Assembly: GCF_000379625.1 (NCBI RefSeq)
Contig: NZ_KB903218.1
Span: 496,001 to 560,000, forward strand
Reading direction: 5' to 3'
DNA from: Actinomycetospora chiangmaiensis DSM 45062
GTDB taxonomy: Bacteria > Actinomycetota > Actinomycetes > Mycobacteriales > Pseudonocardiaceae
Length of the DNA: 64,000 nt
The notes under the pieces: generated by a model
What the model saw: only the letters and a program-made list of their open reading frames with translations
What the model was told of the DNA's origin: nothing
Databases searched by the model: none
Part shown: in pieces, positions 26,283 through 35,282 of the stretch
Numbering within the stretch: position 1 is the first letter of the stretch
Layout of the letters: each line of letters opens with the position of its first letter
Program-made: the position numbers and the translations under genes

Positions 26283-28019
26283 CTACGACGTCCGGACCAC
26301 CGCGCACGACTCGGCGGGCAGCACCACCGCGGCCTCGGAGAGCCCCACCTCGAACGGTGCCCACAGGACGTCGGTCGCCCCGTCGAGGGGCACCGTGGCC
26401 TCCCCGCCGCCGAGGTTGACCACGAGCCGCAGGGCCCCGCGGTGCACGACGAGGGTGCGGGCGGCCGGGTCCACGTCGACGTGGACCCGGTCCAGGCGTG
26501 GGTCGGCGAGTTCCCGCTCGGTGCGCCGCAGGGCGATGAGGGACCGGTAGACCTCGAGCAGCCAGGCGTGCTGGCCCTCCTCGGGTTCCGCCCAGTCCAG
26601 ACGGGAGCGCTCGAACGTGGCGGGGTCGGTCGGGTCGGGGACCTCCTCGGCGCCCCAGCCGTGCTCGGCGAACTCCCGCCGGCGCCCCTCCCGGACGGCG
26701 TCCTGCAACCCCGGGTCCTCGAAGCCGACGAAGAACGCCCAGGGGGTGGACGCACCCCACTCCTCGCCCATCCAGATCATCGGTGTGAACGGCGAGCAGA
26801 ACACCAGTGCCGCTCCGCAGGCCAGGCGGCCGGGGGAGAGGGAGGCGGACAGCCGGTCGCCGCCCGCGCGGTTGCCGACCTGGTCGTGGTCCTGCAGGTA
26901 GGCGAGGAAGCGCCAGCCGGGCACGCGGTCGAGGTCGACGGCGCGGCCGTGGGTGCGGACGCGGAACGTCGACCAGGTCCCGGCGTGCACGTAGGCCTCG
27001 CGCAGGACGCGGCCGAGGGTCTCCAGGTCGCCGAAGTCGACGTAGTAGCCCTGGGTCTCGCCGGTGAGCGTGGAGTGCAGCGCGTGGTGGATGTCGTCGC
27101 ACCACTGCGCGTCGAGCCCGTAGCCGCCCGCCTCCCGCGGGGTGACCAGCCGGGGGTCGTTCAGGTCCGACTCGGCGATGAGCGTGAGCGGGCGTCCCAG
27201 CGCCGCCTCGAGCCCCTGCACGTGGACCGCCATCTCCTCGAGCAGGTGGGTCGCCCGGGTGTCGCGCAGCGCGTGCACCGCGTCGAGTCGCAGCGCGTCC
27301 ACCCCGAAGTCGACGAACCACATCGTCACGTTCTCGAGGATGTAGGCCCGCACGGTATCCGAGTCCGGACCGTCGAGGTTGAGCGCGGACCCCCAGTCGT
27401 TGGACCCGGCGAAGTAGGGCCCGAACCGGTCGAGGTAGGCGCCGGACGGCCCGAGGTGGTTGTAGACGACGTCGAGCGCCACGCCCAGGCCGCGGTCGTG
27501 GCAGGCGTCGACGAACCGGCGGAAGGCGTCGGGGCCGCCGTAGTTCTCGGTGACCGCGAACCACAGCACGCCGTCGTAGCCCCAGCCGCGGGTGCCGTCG
27601 AAGGCGTTCACGGGGAGCACCTCGACGATCGTCACGCCGAGGTCGACGAGGTGGTCGAGGCGGTCGACCGCGCAGTCGAAGGTCCCCCCGGGCGTGAACG
27701 TCCCCACGTGCAGCTCATAGATCACCGCACCGGGCAGCGCCCGCCCCGTCCACCCGTCGTCGGGAAGCCCCGGAGGCTCCCAGACCTGCGAGGGGGCGTG
27801 GACGCCGTCGGGCTGCCGGCGGGACCGCGGGTCGGGCAGCGGGTCCGCGCCGTCCAGGGAGTAGGCGTAGGAGCTGCCCGGGCCGGCGCCGTCGACGGTG
27901 GCGGTCCACCACCCTCCCTCGACGGTCATGGGCCGGGTGGTCCCGTCGACCACCACCGACACCGAGTCCGCCGTCGGAGCCCACACCGCGAACGTCCCGT
28001 CGACGCCCAGTCCCGTCAT
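26283..28019 (-). CDS. treZ: Malto-oligosyltrehalose trehalohydrolase TreZ
   Basis: A 578-residue GH13 enzyme (EC 3.2.1.141) that releases trehalose from the maltooligosyl-trehalose made by TreY. The N-terminal beta-sandwich (FAVWAPTADSVSVVVDG) is followed by the barrel: YELHVGTFTPGGTFD, VALDVVYNHLGPSG, nucleophile Asp in VDALRLDAVHAL, acid/base Glu in LIAESDLNDPR, and the third acid in LQDHDQVGNR. FTPMIWMGEEWGAS is typical of TreZ. The ATG at 28019 is divergent from the large signalling gene. Its partner treY lies 7 kb away behind glgX, an arrangement unlike the usual treXYZ cluster. Confidence 0.96.
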   Translation of the reverse strand: MTGLGVDGTFAVWAPTADSVSVVVDGTTRPMTVEGGWWTATVDGAGPGSSYAYSLDGADPLPDPRSRRQPDGVHAPSQVWEPPGLPDDGWTGRALPGAVIYELHVGTFTPGGTFDCAVDRLDHLVDLGVTIVEVLPVNAFDGTRGWGYDGVLWFAVTENYGGPDAFRRFVDACHDRGLGVALDVVYNHLGPSGAYLDRFGPYFAGSNDWGSALNLDGPDSDTVRAYILENVTMWFVDFGVDALRLDAVHALRDTRATHLLEEMAVHVQGLEAALGRPLTLIAESDLNDPRLVTPREAGGYGLDAQWCDDIHHALHSTLTGETQGYYVDFGDLETLGRVLREAYVHAGTWSTFRVRTHGRAVDLDRVPGWRFLAYLQDHDQVGNRAGGDRLSASLSPGRLACGAALVFCSPFTPMIWMGEEWGASTPWAFFVGFEDPGLQDAVREGRRREFAEHGWGAEEVPDPTDPATFERSRLDWAEPEEGQHAWLLEVYRSLIALRRTERELADPRLDRVHVDVDPAARTLVVHRGALRLVVNLGGGEATVPLDGATDVLWAPFEVGLSEAAVVLPAESCAVVRTS

Positions 28020-28083
28020 GACACGTGATGATCCCGGTCCGGAGGACGCGTCGCTGCGTGAACCGGGTACACGCTCGCGGCGT

Positions 28084-28089
28084 TAGGGT
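28084..28089 (+). promoter_or_regulatory. Candidate -10 box for the large signalling gene
   Basis: TAGGGT lies 31 nt before ATG 28121 within the 101-nt gap divergent from treZ; GGAGGAG forms the ribosome-binding site. A GGGTAC sequence about 25 nt further upstream might be part of a stress promoter, but no matching -35 is seen. Confidence 0.35.
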
Positions 28090-28120
28090 CGGTCGGCGAC
28101 GGCACGGAGGAGCAGCACGG

Positions 28121-31100
28121 ATGGCAGGCGCATCGGACGAGGCGCACGTGGGGCAGGTCGATCCCCTGTTCGCCGCGGACGGTGACGTCGCGGCGGCGAT
28201 GGCGGAGGTCGACTGGGCCGCCACGCCCCTCGGGCCCTCGCGGTCGTGGCCGCAGGAGCTGCGCACCGTCGTCCGGCTGCTGCTGACCTCGCGGTTCTCC
28301 ATGTGGATGGCCTGGGGCCCGGACCTCACGTTCTTCTACAACGACGCCTACCGGCGGGACACGCTGCGCGCCAAGCACCCGTGGGCGCTGGGACGGCCGT
28401 TCCGCGAGGTCTGGGCGGAGATCTACGACGCGGTGCGGCCGCAGGTCACGGCCGTCACCGAGCGCGGTGAGGCGACCTGGGACGAGGACCTGCTGCTCTA
28501 CCTCGAGCGCAACGGCTGGCCCGAGGAGACCTACCACACGTTCTCCTACAGCCCGCTCGTCGACGAGCAGGGCGAGGTCCACGGCCTGTTCTGCGCCGTG
28601 GCCGAGACGACACCGCGGGTGCTCTCGGAGCGGCGCATGGCGTTCCTGCGGGACCTGGCGAGCGCGATGACCCTGGCCCGCACCACGCGGCAGGTGGCCG
28701 ACGCGGCGGTCGACGTGCTCGGCGGCGACCACGCCGACATCCCGTTCGGGCTGGTCTACCTGCAGGAGGGCGACGACCTGCAGCTCGCCGCCGCCATCGG
28801 CACCCGCCGCGGCGGACCGGGCGCGCCCGTCACCGCGACCCTCGACGACGCCGGGCCCTGGGCGCTGGACCGCGCCCGGCAGGGCACCGTGCAGGTCGAG
28901 CTGCCCGCCGACGTGCGAGCCACGGTGCCCGACGTCTGCGACCGGGCGGTCCTCGTCCCGTTGCGCCCGCCGGGCGCCGCGCCGGACGACGTGCTCGGCG
29001 TGCTCGTCGTCGGGCTCTCCCGGTTCCTCGCCTTCGACGACCTCTACCGCGACTTCGTCGAGCTCGTCGCGGGTCAGGTGACCTCCGGCGTGCTCGACGC
29101 CCGCGCGGCGGAGTCCGAGCGCCGCCGCGCCGAGGCGCTCGCCGAGCTCGACAAGGCGCGCCGCCGGTTCTTCGCCGACGCCAGCCACGAGCTGCGGACC
29201 CCGCTGACCCTGATCTCCGGTCCGGTCGACGGCCTGCTCGCCGACCCCGAGCTCGGCCCGGCGCGCGCCCGGGGCGACCTGGAGGTCGTCGCCCGCAACA
29301 CGCGGCGGCTGACCCGGCTCGTCGGGGACCTGCTGGAGGTGGCGCGGCTGCAGGCGGGCAGCGCGGAGCCCCGCCGCAGCGCCCTCGACCTGGGCCGGTT
29401 CACCGCCGACGTCGCCGGGATGGTGGCGTCGGCGATGGAGCGCGCGGGCCTCGACTACGTCGTGGACGCGTCGCCGTGGGGGACCCCGGTGGCCGTCAGC
29501 CGTGTCGGGTGGGAGCGCATCGTGCTCAACCTCGTCGCCAACGCCCTCAAGTACACGCGCGCCGGCACCGTGGCGGTCCGGCTGCGGCGGGAGGACGACC
29601 GGGCGGTGCTCACCGTGTCCGACACCGGCATCGGGATCGCCGCCGACGAGCTGCCGCGGCTGTTCGAACGGTTCCACCGCATCGAGGGCACCTGGGCCCG
29701 CAGCGCCGAGGGCAGCGGGATCGGGCTCGCGCTCGTGCGCGAGCTCGTCGAGTACGACGGCGGGTCGGTCGAGGTCGCGAGCGAGCTCGGCGTCGGGACC
29801 ACCTTCACCGTCTCGATGCCGGTCAGCGCGACCGGCGAGGAGACCGGGGACGTCCCGGACGACGGGTCCGACGACTCCGACCGGGGACGGGCGCTCGTCG
29901 ACGAGGCGGAGCTCTGGGTCCCGGCCGGACCCACCGCGGGCAGGCCCGACCCCGACCGGCCGGTGATCGGCCGGGTGCTGGTGGCCGACGACAACGCCGA
30001 CATGCGGGCCTACGTGAGCCGGCTGCTCGCCCCCCGCTGCACCGTGGTGACGGCGGTCGACGGCGACGCCGCGCTCGAGCTGGCGCTGGCCGACCCGCCG
30101 GACATGGTCGTCTCCGACGTGATGATGCCGGGCCGCGACGGCCTCGGTCTGCTCTCCGCCCTGCGCTCGGACCCGCGCACCGCCCGCGTCCCGGTGCTGC
30201 TGCTCTCCGCGCGGGCCGGGGAGGAGGCCGCCGTCGAGGGGCTCGCCGCCCAGGCCGACGACTACCTCGTCAAGCCGTTCGCCCCCGGCGAGCTGCAGGC
30301 CCGCGTGCAGGCCCACCTGCAGCTCGGACGGGCCCGGCGGGAGGCCGAGGCCCGCTTCACCGCGGTCGCCGACCTCGCCCCGGCGATGATCTGGGTCTCC
30401 GACGCCGCCGGTCGACGGGTCTTCCTCAACGCCGGGTGGACCCGCTTCACCGGGCGCGACCGGGCCGACGAGCTCGGCGAGGGCTGGGTCACGGGGATGC
30501 ACCCGCTCGACCGCGCGGGCTACGACGAGGCGGTCGAGGGTGCCCGCGCCGAGGGGCGCAGCTGGGAGACCGACTTCCGGCTCCGTCACGTCGACGGCAC
30601 GTACCACCGCCTCGTCGAGCAGGCGACGCCCGTGCCCGGCCCCGACGGCCGCGCGACCGGCTGGGTCGGGGCCGCCGTGGACGTGGAGACCCGCCTGCGG
30701 GAGGCCGACCGGGCCCGGCTGCTCGCCGAGGTCGGTGCCGGCATGGAGTCCACCGACACCGTCGCGGGCCGGCTGCGGGAGCTCGCCCGGGTCCTGCGCG
30801 ACGCCGGCCTGGCCGACCGCGTCGAGATCGACGACAGCGGCGAGGTCGGCGCCGCGGGGGACACCCACCGGCTGGTGCGTCCGCTGCGGGTGCGCGACCG
30901 GACCATCGGGGTGCTCGTGCTCGAGCGGGACCCGACCGTCGCGCCCTGGTCCGAGGCCGACCGCGGGGTCGTCGACGAGGTGGTCGGCCGCACCCTCCCG
31001 AGCCTGGACAACGCGCTGCTCTACGCCGACGAGCGCAGCGCCGCGCACCGGCTCGCGATCGTCCAGCACGCCACCGCGGCCTTCTCCGCGGCGGCGACCC

Positions 31101-32995
31101 CGGCCGAGGTCGGCCGGGCGATGATGGACCACGTCGTCGAGCTCCTCGGGGACGACGCCCAGGCGGCCGTCTTCGAGTACGACCGCGCCGGCCGCGAGCT
31201 GCGCATGGTCACCCGCCGTCCGCCGGCGCGTGACCCGCGGTCCAACGGTGACGTCGTGTCCCTCGACACCGACACCCTGCTCACCCGCGCCGTGCGCTCC
31301 GAGCGCTCGATCTGGGTCCACGAGCCCGAGCCGGGCGAGCCCGAGGACGCGCAGGACCCGGAGCTGGTGGCCCTCATGCGTGCCCGGGGCATGCGCAAGG
31401 TGGTGACCGTGCCGCTGATCGCGGCGGGCAACGTCGTCGGTGCCCTGGCCGTCGGCCGGGACGTCCTCGGCCGGCTCGACGCGGGGGAGCGCACGACGCT
31501 GCTGGCGCTCGCCGAGCCCTGCGCGGTCGCCCTGGACCGCGCCCGCCTCTTCCGGGCCGAGCACGAGATCGCCCAGACCCTGCAGCGCTCGCTGCTGCCG
31601 CAGGCACTCCCGGAGGTGGCGCGCCTCCCCGTCGCGGTGCGTTACCTGCCCGGCGCCGTCGGGACCTCGGCGGGCGGCGACTGGTACGACGTCGTCGAGG
31701 TCGGCTCCCACCATGTGGCCGTGGTGGTGGGCGACGTCGTGGGCCAGGGGACCGCGGCGGCGGCCGTGATGGGCCAGCTGCGCACCGCCCTGTCCGGGTA
31801 CCTGCTCGCGGGCCACGGCCCCGGGCCGGCCCTCGACCTGCTCGACGGGCTCGTCGCCCGGGTGCCCGGGGCGCGGGCCTCCACCGCGATCTGCGTGCTC
31901 GTCGACACCGACAGCGGCGAGGTCCGCTGGGCCCGCGCGGGACACCTGCCCGCGCTGCTCGTCGACGACGCCGGGCCCCGGCTGCTGACCGACTCCGCCG
32001 GACACGGCCCGCTGCTCGGCCTCGCCCAGGAGTCCCGGGTGCCGCGCACCGAGGGCGTCGTCACCATCCGCGACGGCGACGACCTCGTGCTCTACACCGA
32101 CGGGCTCGTGGAACGCCGCGGCGAGTCGCTCGACGAGGGCCTCGACCGCCTCGTCGCCGTCGCCGTGGCGCGACCCGACGTCGCGCCCGAGCCGACGGCC
32201 ACCTACCTGCTCGACGCGCTCGCGCCGAGCGAGGCGATCGACGACGTGGCGGTCGTCGTGCTGCGGCTGGCGCCCTCGCCCATGACCCGCACCTTCCCGG
32301 CCGATCCCACCGAGCTGGCCCGCATGCGCCGCGCGGTCCGGGCGTGGTCGGGCCCGGCGGGGCTGCGCGACGAGGTCGCGGAGGACCTCCAGCTCGCGCT
32401 CGGCGAGGCCGCCACGAACGCCGTCGAGCACGCGTACGGCACGGTCCCGCCCGCCGACGCCGAGGTCACCGTCTCCCTCACGGTCCAGCCCGACGGCGGC
32501 GTCGTGGTGGACGTGTCCGACCACGGGACGTGGCGGGAGATCCCGACCGACCCCGGGCACCGTGGTCGTGGCCTCTCGCTGATCCGGGCGCTGGCCTCCG
32601 CCGTCGTGCTCGACGCCGGGCCGGGCGGCACGACGGTGTCGTTCACGGTGCCGCCGGCCCGGCGCTCGGGCCGCAGCGACCGCGAGGTGCCCGCGTCCGC
32701 GTCCGCGCCCGACCGCGAGGTGGCGGTGACGGTCGACGGCGGCACGGTGCGGGTCGCCGGGGACCTCGATCTCGCCGGGGCCGAGGTGCTGGCCCGGGTC
32801 GTCGCCACCCCGCCCGCGCCGACGTGGTCGGTCGACGTCACCGGGATCGGTTACCTCGCGAGCGCGGGCATCGGCGTGCTGCTCACGGCGGCCGACGCCG
32901 GCGCGACGCTGGTGCTGCCGGAGACCGGGCCCGCCGCCCGGGTCCTCGCGCTCAGCGGGCTGGCCGCGCCGCGGGAGGCCGCCGCCCGCCCCTGA
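28121..32995 (+). CDS. Multidomain hybrid histidine kinase / PP2C phosphatase / RsbW-like kinase / STAS protein
   Basis: A 1624-residue cytoplasmic signalling protein with no membrane span. Domains in order: PAS-like (about 30-165), GAF (180-320), HisKA with H356 in DASHELRTPLT, HATPase with N470 in LNLVANALKYT and DTGIGIAADELP, receiver with D623/D624 and phospho-acceptor D666 (VVSDVMMPGRDG), PAS (745-857), GAF (975-1145), SpoIIE/PP2C phosphatase (1160-1385; D1187 in GGDWYD, VGDVVGQG), RsbW-type anti-sigma kinase (1388-1510; LALGEAATNAVEHAYG), and STAS (1535-1620; GYLASAGIGVLL). M. tuberculosis Rv1364c is a known PAS-PP2C-kinase-STAS fusion; here a full hybrid histidine kinase is added. No sigma factor is adjacent. 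ATG 28121 follows GGAGGAG. Confidence 0.93.
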   Translation: MAGASDEAHVGQVDPLFAADGDVAAAMAEVDWAATPLGPSRSWPQELRTVVRLLLTSRFSMWMAWGPDLTFFYNDAYRRDTLRAKHPWALGRPFREVWAEIYDAVRPQVTAVTERGEATWDEDLLLYLERNGWPEETYHTFSYSPLVDEQGEVHGLFCAVAETTPRVLSERRMAFLRDLASAMTLARTTRQVADAAVDVLGGDHADIPFGLVYLQEGDDLQLAAAIGTRRGGPGAPVTATLDDAGPWALDRARQGTVQVELPADVRATVPDVCDRAVLVPLRPPGAAPDDVLGVLVVGLSRFLAFDDLYRDFVELVAGQVTSGVLDARAAESERRRAEALAELDKARRRFFADASHELRTPLTLISGPVDGLLADPELGPARARGDLEVVARNTRRLTRLVGDLLEVARLQAGSAEPRRSALDLGRFTADVAGMVASAMERAGLDYVVDASPWGTPVAVSRVGWERIVLNLVANALKYTRAGTVAVRLRREDDRAVLTVSDTGIGIAADELPRLFERFHRIEGTWARSAEGSGIGLALVRELVEYDGGSVEVASELGVGTTFTVSMPVSATGEETGDVPDDGSDDSDRGRALVDEAELWVPAGPTAGRPDPDRPVIGRVLVADDNADMRAYVSRLLAPRCTVVTAVDGDAALELALADPPDMVVSDVMMPGRDGLGLLSALRSDPRTARVPVLLLSARAGEEAAVEGLAAQADDYLVKPFAPGELQARVQAHLQLGRARREAEARFTAVADLAPAMIWVSDAAGRRVFLNAGWTRFTGRDRADELGEGWVTGMHPLDRAGYDEAVEGARAEGRSWETDFRLRHVDGTYHRLVEQATPVPGPDGRATGWVGAAVDVETRLREADRARLLAEVGAGMESTDTVAGRLRELARVLRDAGLADRVEIDDSGEVGAAGDTHRLVRPLRVRDRTIGVLVLERDPTVAPWSEADRGVVDEVVGRTLPSLDNALLYADERSAAHRLAIVQHATAAFSAAATPAEVGRAMMDHVVELLGDDAQAAVFEYDRAGRELRMVTRRPPARDPRSNGDVVSLDTDTLLTRAVRSERSIWVHEPEPGEPEDAQDPELVALMRARGMRKVVTVPLIAAGNVVGALAVGRDVLGRLDAGERTTLLALAEPCAVALDRARLFRAEHEIAQTLQRSLLPQALPEVARLPVAVRYLPGAVGTSAGGDWYDVVEVGSHHVAVVVGDVVGQGTAAAAVMGQLRTALSGYLLAGHGPGPALDLLDGLVARVPGARASTAICVLVDTDSGEVRWARAGHLPALLVDDAGPRLLTDSAGHGPLLGLAQESRVPRTEGVVTIRDGDDLVLYTDGLVERRGESLDEGLDRLVAVAVARPDVAPEPTATYLLDALAPSEAIDDVAVVVLRLAPSPMTRTFPADPTELARMRRAVRAWSGPAGLRDEVAEDLQLALGEAATNAVEHAYGTVPPADAEVTVSLTVQPDGGVVVDVSDHGTWREIPTDPGHRGRGLSLIRALASAVVLDAGPGGTTVSFTVPPARRSGRSDREVPASASAPDREVAVTVDGGTVRVAGDLDLAGAEVLARVVATPPAPTWSVDVTGIGYLASAGIGVLLTAADAGATLVLPETGPAARVLALSGLAAPREAAARP

Positions 32996-33048
32996 GCGGT
33001 GACCGCCGGCCCTGTTCGGGGACGTCCGGTGGCGGGCATCCGACCGGC

Positions 33049-34089
33049 ATGGAGTACAGGCAGCTGGGCCGGTCGGGACTCAAGGTCTCGACGATGACGA
33101 TGGGCACGATGACCTTCGGCGGCCGGGGCATGTTCGAGCAGCTCGGCACCACCGACGTCGAGGGCGCCACCCGGCAGATCGACATGTGCGTGGACCACGG
33201 CGTCAACCTCGTCGACACCGCCGACATGTACTCGGCGGGCCAGTCCGAGGAGATCGTCGGGGAGGCCACGAAGAACCACCGCGACGACGTCTACCTCGCC
33301 ACCAAGATGCGATTCCCGATGGGCGACGGCCCGAACGACGGCGGCGCCTCCCGCGCCCGCATCGTGCGGTCCTGCGAGGACAGCCTGCGCCGGCTCGGCG
33401 TCGAGCACATCGACCTCTACCAGCTGCACGGCTGGGACGGGCAGACCCCGCTCGAGGAGACCCTCGAGGCGCTCGACACGCTCGTGCGCAAGGGCAAGAT
33501 CCGCTACATCGGCTGCTCGAACTACTCGGCCTGGCACATCATGAAGGCCCTGGGCGTCTCCGAGCGCGGCGAGTTCCAGCGGTTCGTCTCCCAGCAGATC
33601 CACTACACCCTGCAGGCCCGCGAGGCGGAGAACGAGCTGGTCCCGGTCTCGGTCGACCAGGGCCTCGGCATCCTCGTCTGGAGCCCGATCGCCGGCGGCC
33701 TGCTCTCCGGCAAGTTCCGCCGTGGGAAGGACGACCCCGAGACCTCGCGCCACCTCGGCGAGTGGTCCGAGCCGCCGGTGCACGACCGGGAGCGGCTCTA
33801 CGACATCATCGAGGTCGCCGCCGAGGTCGGGGACGCCCACGGCGTGTCGGTGGCGCAGGTGGCCAACGCCTGGCTGCTCCACAAGCCCGGGGTGACGTCC
33901 CTCGTCATCGGCGCCCGCACCGAGGAGCAGCTCGCCGACAACCTCGCCGCCGCCGACCTCGCGCTCACCGACGACGAGATGCGCCGCCTCGACGAGGTCT
34001 CCGCGATGCCGCTGCTCTACCCCTACTGGCACCAGAAGAACACGATCACCGACCGGCTCTCGCCCGCCGACGCGACGCTGCTCGGCTAG
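33049..34089 (+). CDS. Aldo/keto reductase
   Basis: A 346-residue NADPH-dependent oxidoreductase of the AKR superfamily. The catalytic tetrad is visible: D56 and Y61 (LVDTADMYSAGQSEE), K86 (YLATKMRF) and H127 (LYQLHGWDGQTP). The cofactor end KPGVTSLVIGARTEEQL is present. The start MEYRQLGRSGLKVS and a WHQKNT end match the YghZ/IolS-like group that reduces diverse aldehydes; the substrate is unknown. It is 53 nt downstream of the signalling gene on the same strand. The Shine-Dalgarno before ATG 33049 is poor. Confidence 0.92.
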   Translation: MEYRQLGRSGLKVSTMTMGTMTFGGRGMFEQLGTTDVEGATRQIDMCVDHGVNLVDTADMYSAGQSEEIVGEATKNHRDDVYLATKMRFPMGDGPNDGGASRARIVRSCEDSLRRLGVEHIDLYQLHGWDGQTPLEETLEALDTLVRKGKIRYIGCSNYSAWHIMKALGVSERGEFQRFVSQQIHYTLQAREAENELVPVSVDQGLGILVWSPIAGGLLSGKFRRGKDDPETSRHLGEWSEPPVHDRERLYDIIEVAAEVGDAHGVSVAQVANAWLLHKPGVTSLVIGARTEEQLADNLAAADLALTDDEMRRLDEVSAMPLLYPYWHQKNTITDRLSPADATLLG

Positions 34090-34096
34090 GACCTCA

Positions 34097-34153
34097 CCGG
34101 GCTCGTGAGCACCCCGGGTCGCGTCGCCGACCCCGGGTGCCCACGAGGCCCGG
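34097..34153 (+). terminator. Long GC-rich hairpin after the aldo/keto reductase
   Basis: The arm 34097-34120 pairs with 34129-34153 (GACCCCGGGTGC ...) over about 22 positions with one bulge and two mismatches, around an 8-nt loop. It starts 7 nt after the TAG stop, as expected for a terminator. Confidence 0.65.
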
Positions 34154-34167
34154 TGCTGGGCGGCCCT

Positions 34168-34183
34168 CGGGTGATCTCACCCG
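34168..34183 (+). promoter_or_regulatory. Inverted repeat (operator-like) before the haem-membrane gene pair
   Basis: CGGGTGA-TC-TCACCCG is a perfect 7-bp inverted repeat 24 nt before the GTG at 34208. CATCCT followed by six bases and the GTG is a weak leaderless -10. The repeat could bind a dimeric regulator; this is inference. Confidence 0.4.
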
Positions 34184-34207
34184 GACCTCATCCGGCATCC
34201 TGGGGGC

Positions 34208-34456
34208 GTGGCGGCCTCGGGAGCGGTGCGGGCGGGAACGGGCGCGCGCAAGAAGTCCCAGCACGAGACGAACAAGCGCATGATCGTCGAGACCACCGCG
34301 TGGATCACCGCGATCGCCGCCGCACTCACCGTCGGGCTGCAGGCCGCGATCTCCGCGACCGCCTCCGCCCCCGACGTACCGCGGGTGACGCCGCTGGAGT
34401 ACCAGTACACGCGCCCGCAGGAGGGGCCGCTCGTCTACACGCCGTTCACGCGGTGA
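34208..34456 (+). CDS. Small single-span membrane protein next to a ferric-reductase-like gene
   Basis: An 82-residue protein with a basic cytoplasmic start (RKKSQHETNKRM), one hydrophobic segment (TTAWITAIAAALTVGLQAAI) and an external tail that ends VYTPFTR. I know no family for it. It is 4 nt upstream of the ferric-reductase-like membrane gene, so it may be a subunit or assembly partner of that protein. The start GTG 34208 lacks a clear Shine-Dalgarno site. Confidence 0.6.
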   Translation: MAASGAVRAGTGARKKSQHETNKRMIVETTAWITAIAAALTVGLQAAISATASAPDVPRVTPLEYQYTRPQEGPLVYTPFTR

Positions 34457-34460
34457 CGGG

Positions 34461-35195
34461 GTGCTCCAACTCTGGTTCGTCTCGCGGGCCCTCGGCGCGA
34501 TGGGCCTGCTGCTGCTCAGCCTCGTCGTGGTCCTCGGGGTCCTGCACAACACCTCGGTGGTGAAGAACGCCGAGCTGGGCCTGCCCCGGTTCGTGCTGGT
34601 GGCGCTGCACCGCAACCTGTCACTGATCACCGTCGTGTTCGTGGTGCTGCACGTGGTGACGGTGCTGGTCACCGACTACGTGCACCTGCGCGTGGTCGAC
34701 GTGTTCGTGCCCGGCATCGCGCTGTACAACCCGATCGGCGCGGCCCTCGGGACGGTCGCGACCGACCTGATCATCGCCATCATCCTGACGTCGGTCCTCC
34801 GGTCGCGGATCCCGCGGCGGGTGTGGTTCTGGGTGCACTGGTCGTCGTACCTGTGCTGGCCGGTCGTGGTCGCGCACGCCGTGCTCAACCTGTCGTTCCG
34901 GGGGACGACGTGGTGGACCCTCGTGGTGCCACTGGTCTCGACGCTCGCGATCGTGGTCGCGCTGCTCTACCGGCGCCGCGACACACGGCGGACCTCGATC
35001 CCGGTCTCCGAGCGGGGGCGGGTGCCGGAGGAGGCGATCCGCGCCGTGACGGGGGAGGTGCCGATCGCCCGAACGGCGAGGCCGGACGAGGCGGTCACCG
35101 AGACGATGTCGCCCGTCGACGCGCAGACCGAGGTACTGCCCGCCGTGCGCCCGGCCCGCCGCGTGGTCCCGTTGGAGCCGAAGCCGCGCCGCTGA
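34461..35195 (+). CDS. Ferric-reductase-like transmembrane haem protein
   Basis: A 244-residue membrane protein with six predicted spans in the first 170 residues, followed by a disordered cytoplasmic tail. His residues suited to haem b binding occur in paired spans: LHRNLSLITVVFVVLHVV and FWVHWSSYL with VVVAHAVLN, the pattern of ferric-reductase/MsrQ/NOX-type transmembrane domains. No FAD or NAD domain is attached, so an electron donor must be separate. Translation starts at GTG 34461 just after the small membrane protein. Confidence 0.8.
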   Translation: MLQLWFVSRALGAMGLLLLSLVVVLGVLHNTSVVKNAELGLPRFVLVALHRNLSLITVVFVVLHVVTVLVTDYVHLRVVDVFVPGIALYNPIGAALGTVATDLIIAIILTSVLRSRIPRRVWFWVHWSSYLCWPVVVAHAVLNLSFRGTTWWTLVVPLVSTLAIVVALLYRRRDTRRTSIPVSERGRVPEEAIRAVTGEVPIARTARPDEAVTETMSPVDAQTEVLPAVRPARRVVPLEPKPRR

Positions 35196-35209
35196 GGGTC
35201 CGACCCGCG

Positions 35210-35271
35210 CCGCGAGGGTGACGTGGAGCAGGACCCGGAGCGTCGAATCCTGCCTGACGTAGCCCTCGCGG
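35210..35271 (+). terminator. Bidirectional hairpin between the haem protein gene and treY (palindrome family EG)
   Basis: CCGCGAGGG ... GCAGGA (35210-35233) pairs with 35248-35271 at 19 of 24 positions around a 14-nt loop. Both flanking genes end here (35195 and 35283). Its right arm (35249-35270) resembles 54966-54987 at 18 of 22 positions. Confidence 0.65.
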
Positions 35272-35282
35272 GCGGGCCGTGC

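Noticed and set aside
24370-27564. Long minus-strand open frame across acs and treZ
   Set aside because: Low-complexity translation, spans two well-supported genes, no motif or start site; a composition artefact.
28016-32560. Open frame of about 1500 codons antisense to the large signalling gene
   Set aside because: It arises from high GC at third codon positions, shows no domain and is Arg/Gly/His-rich; the sense frame has ten recognisable domains.
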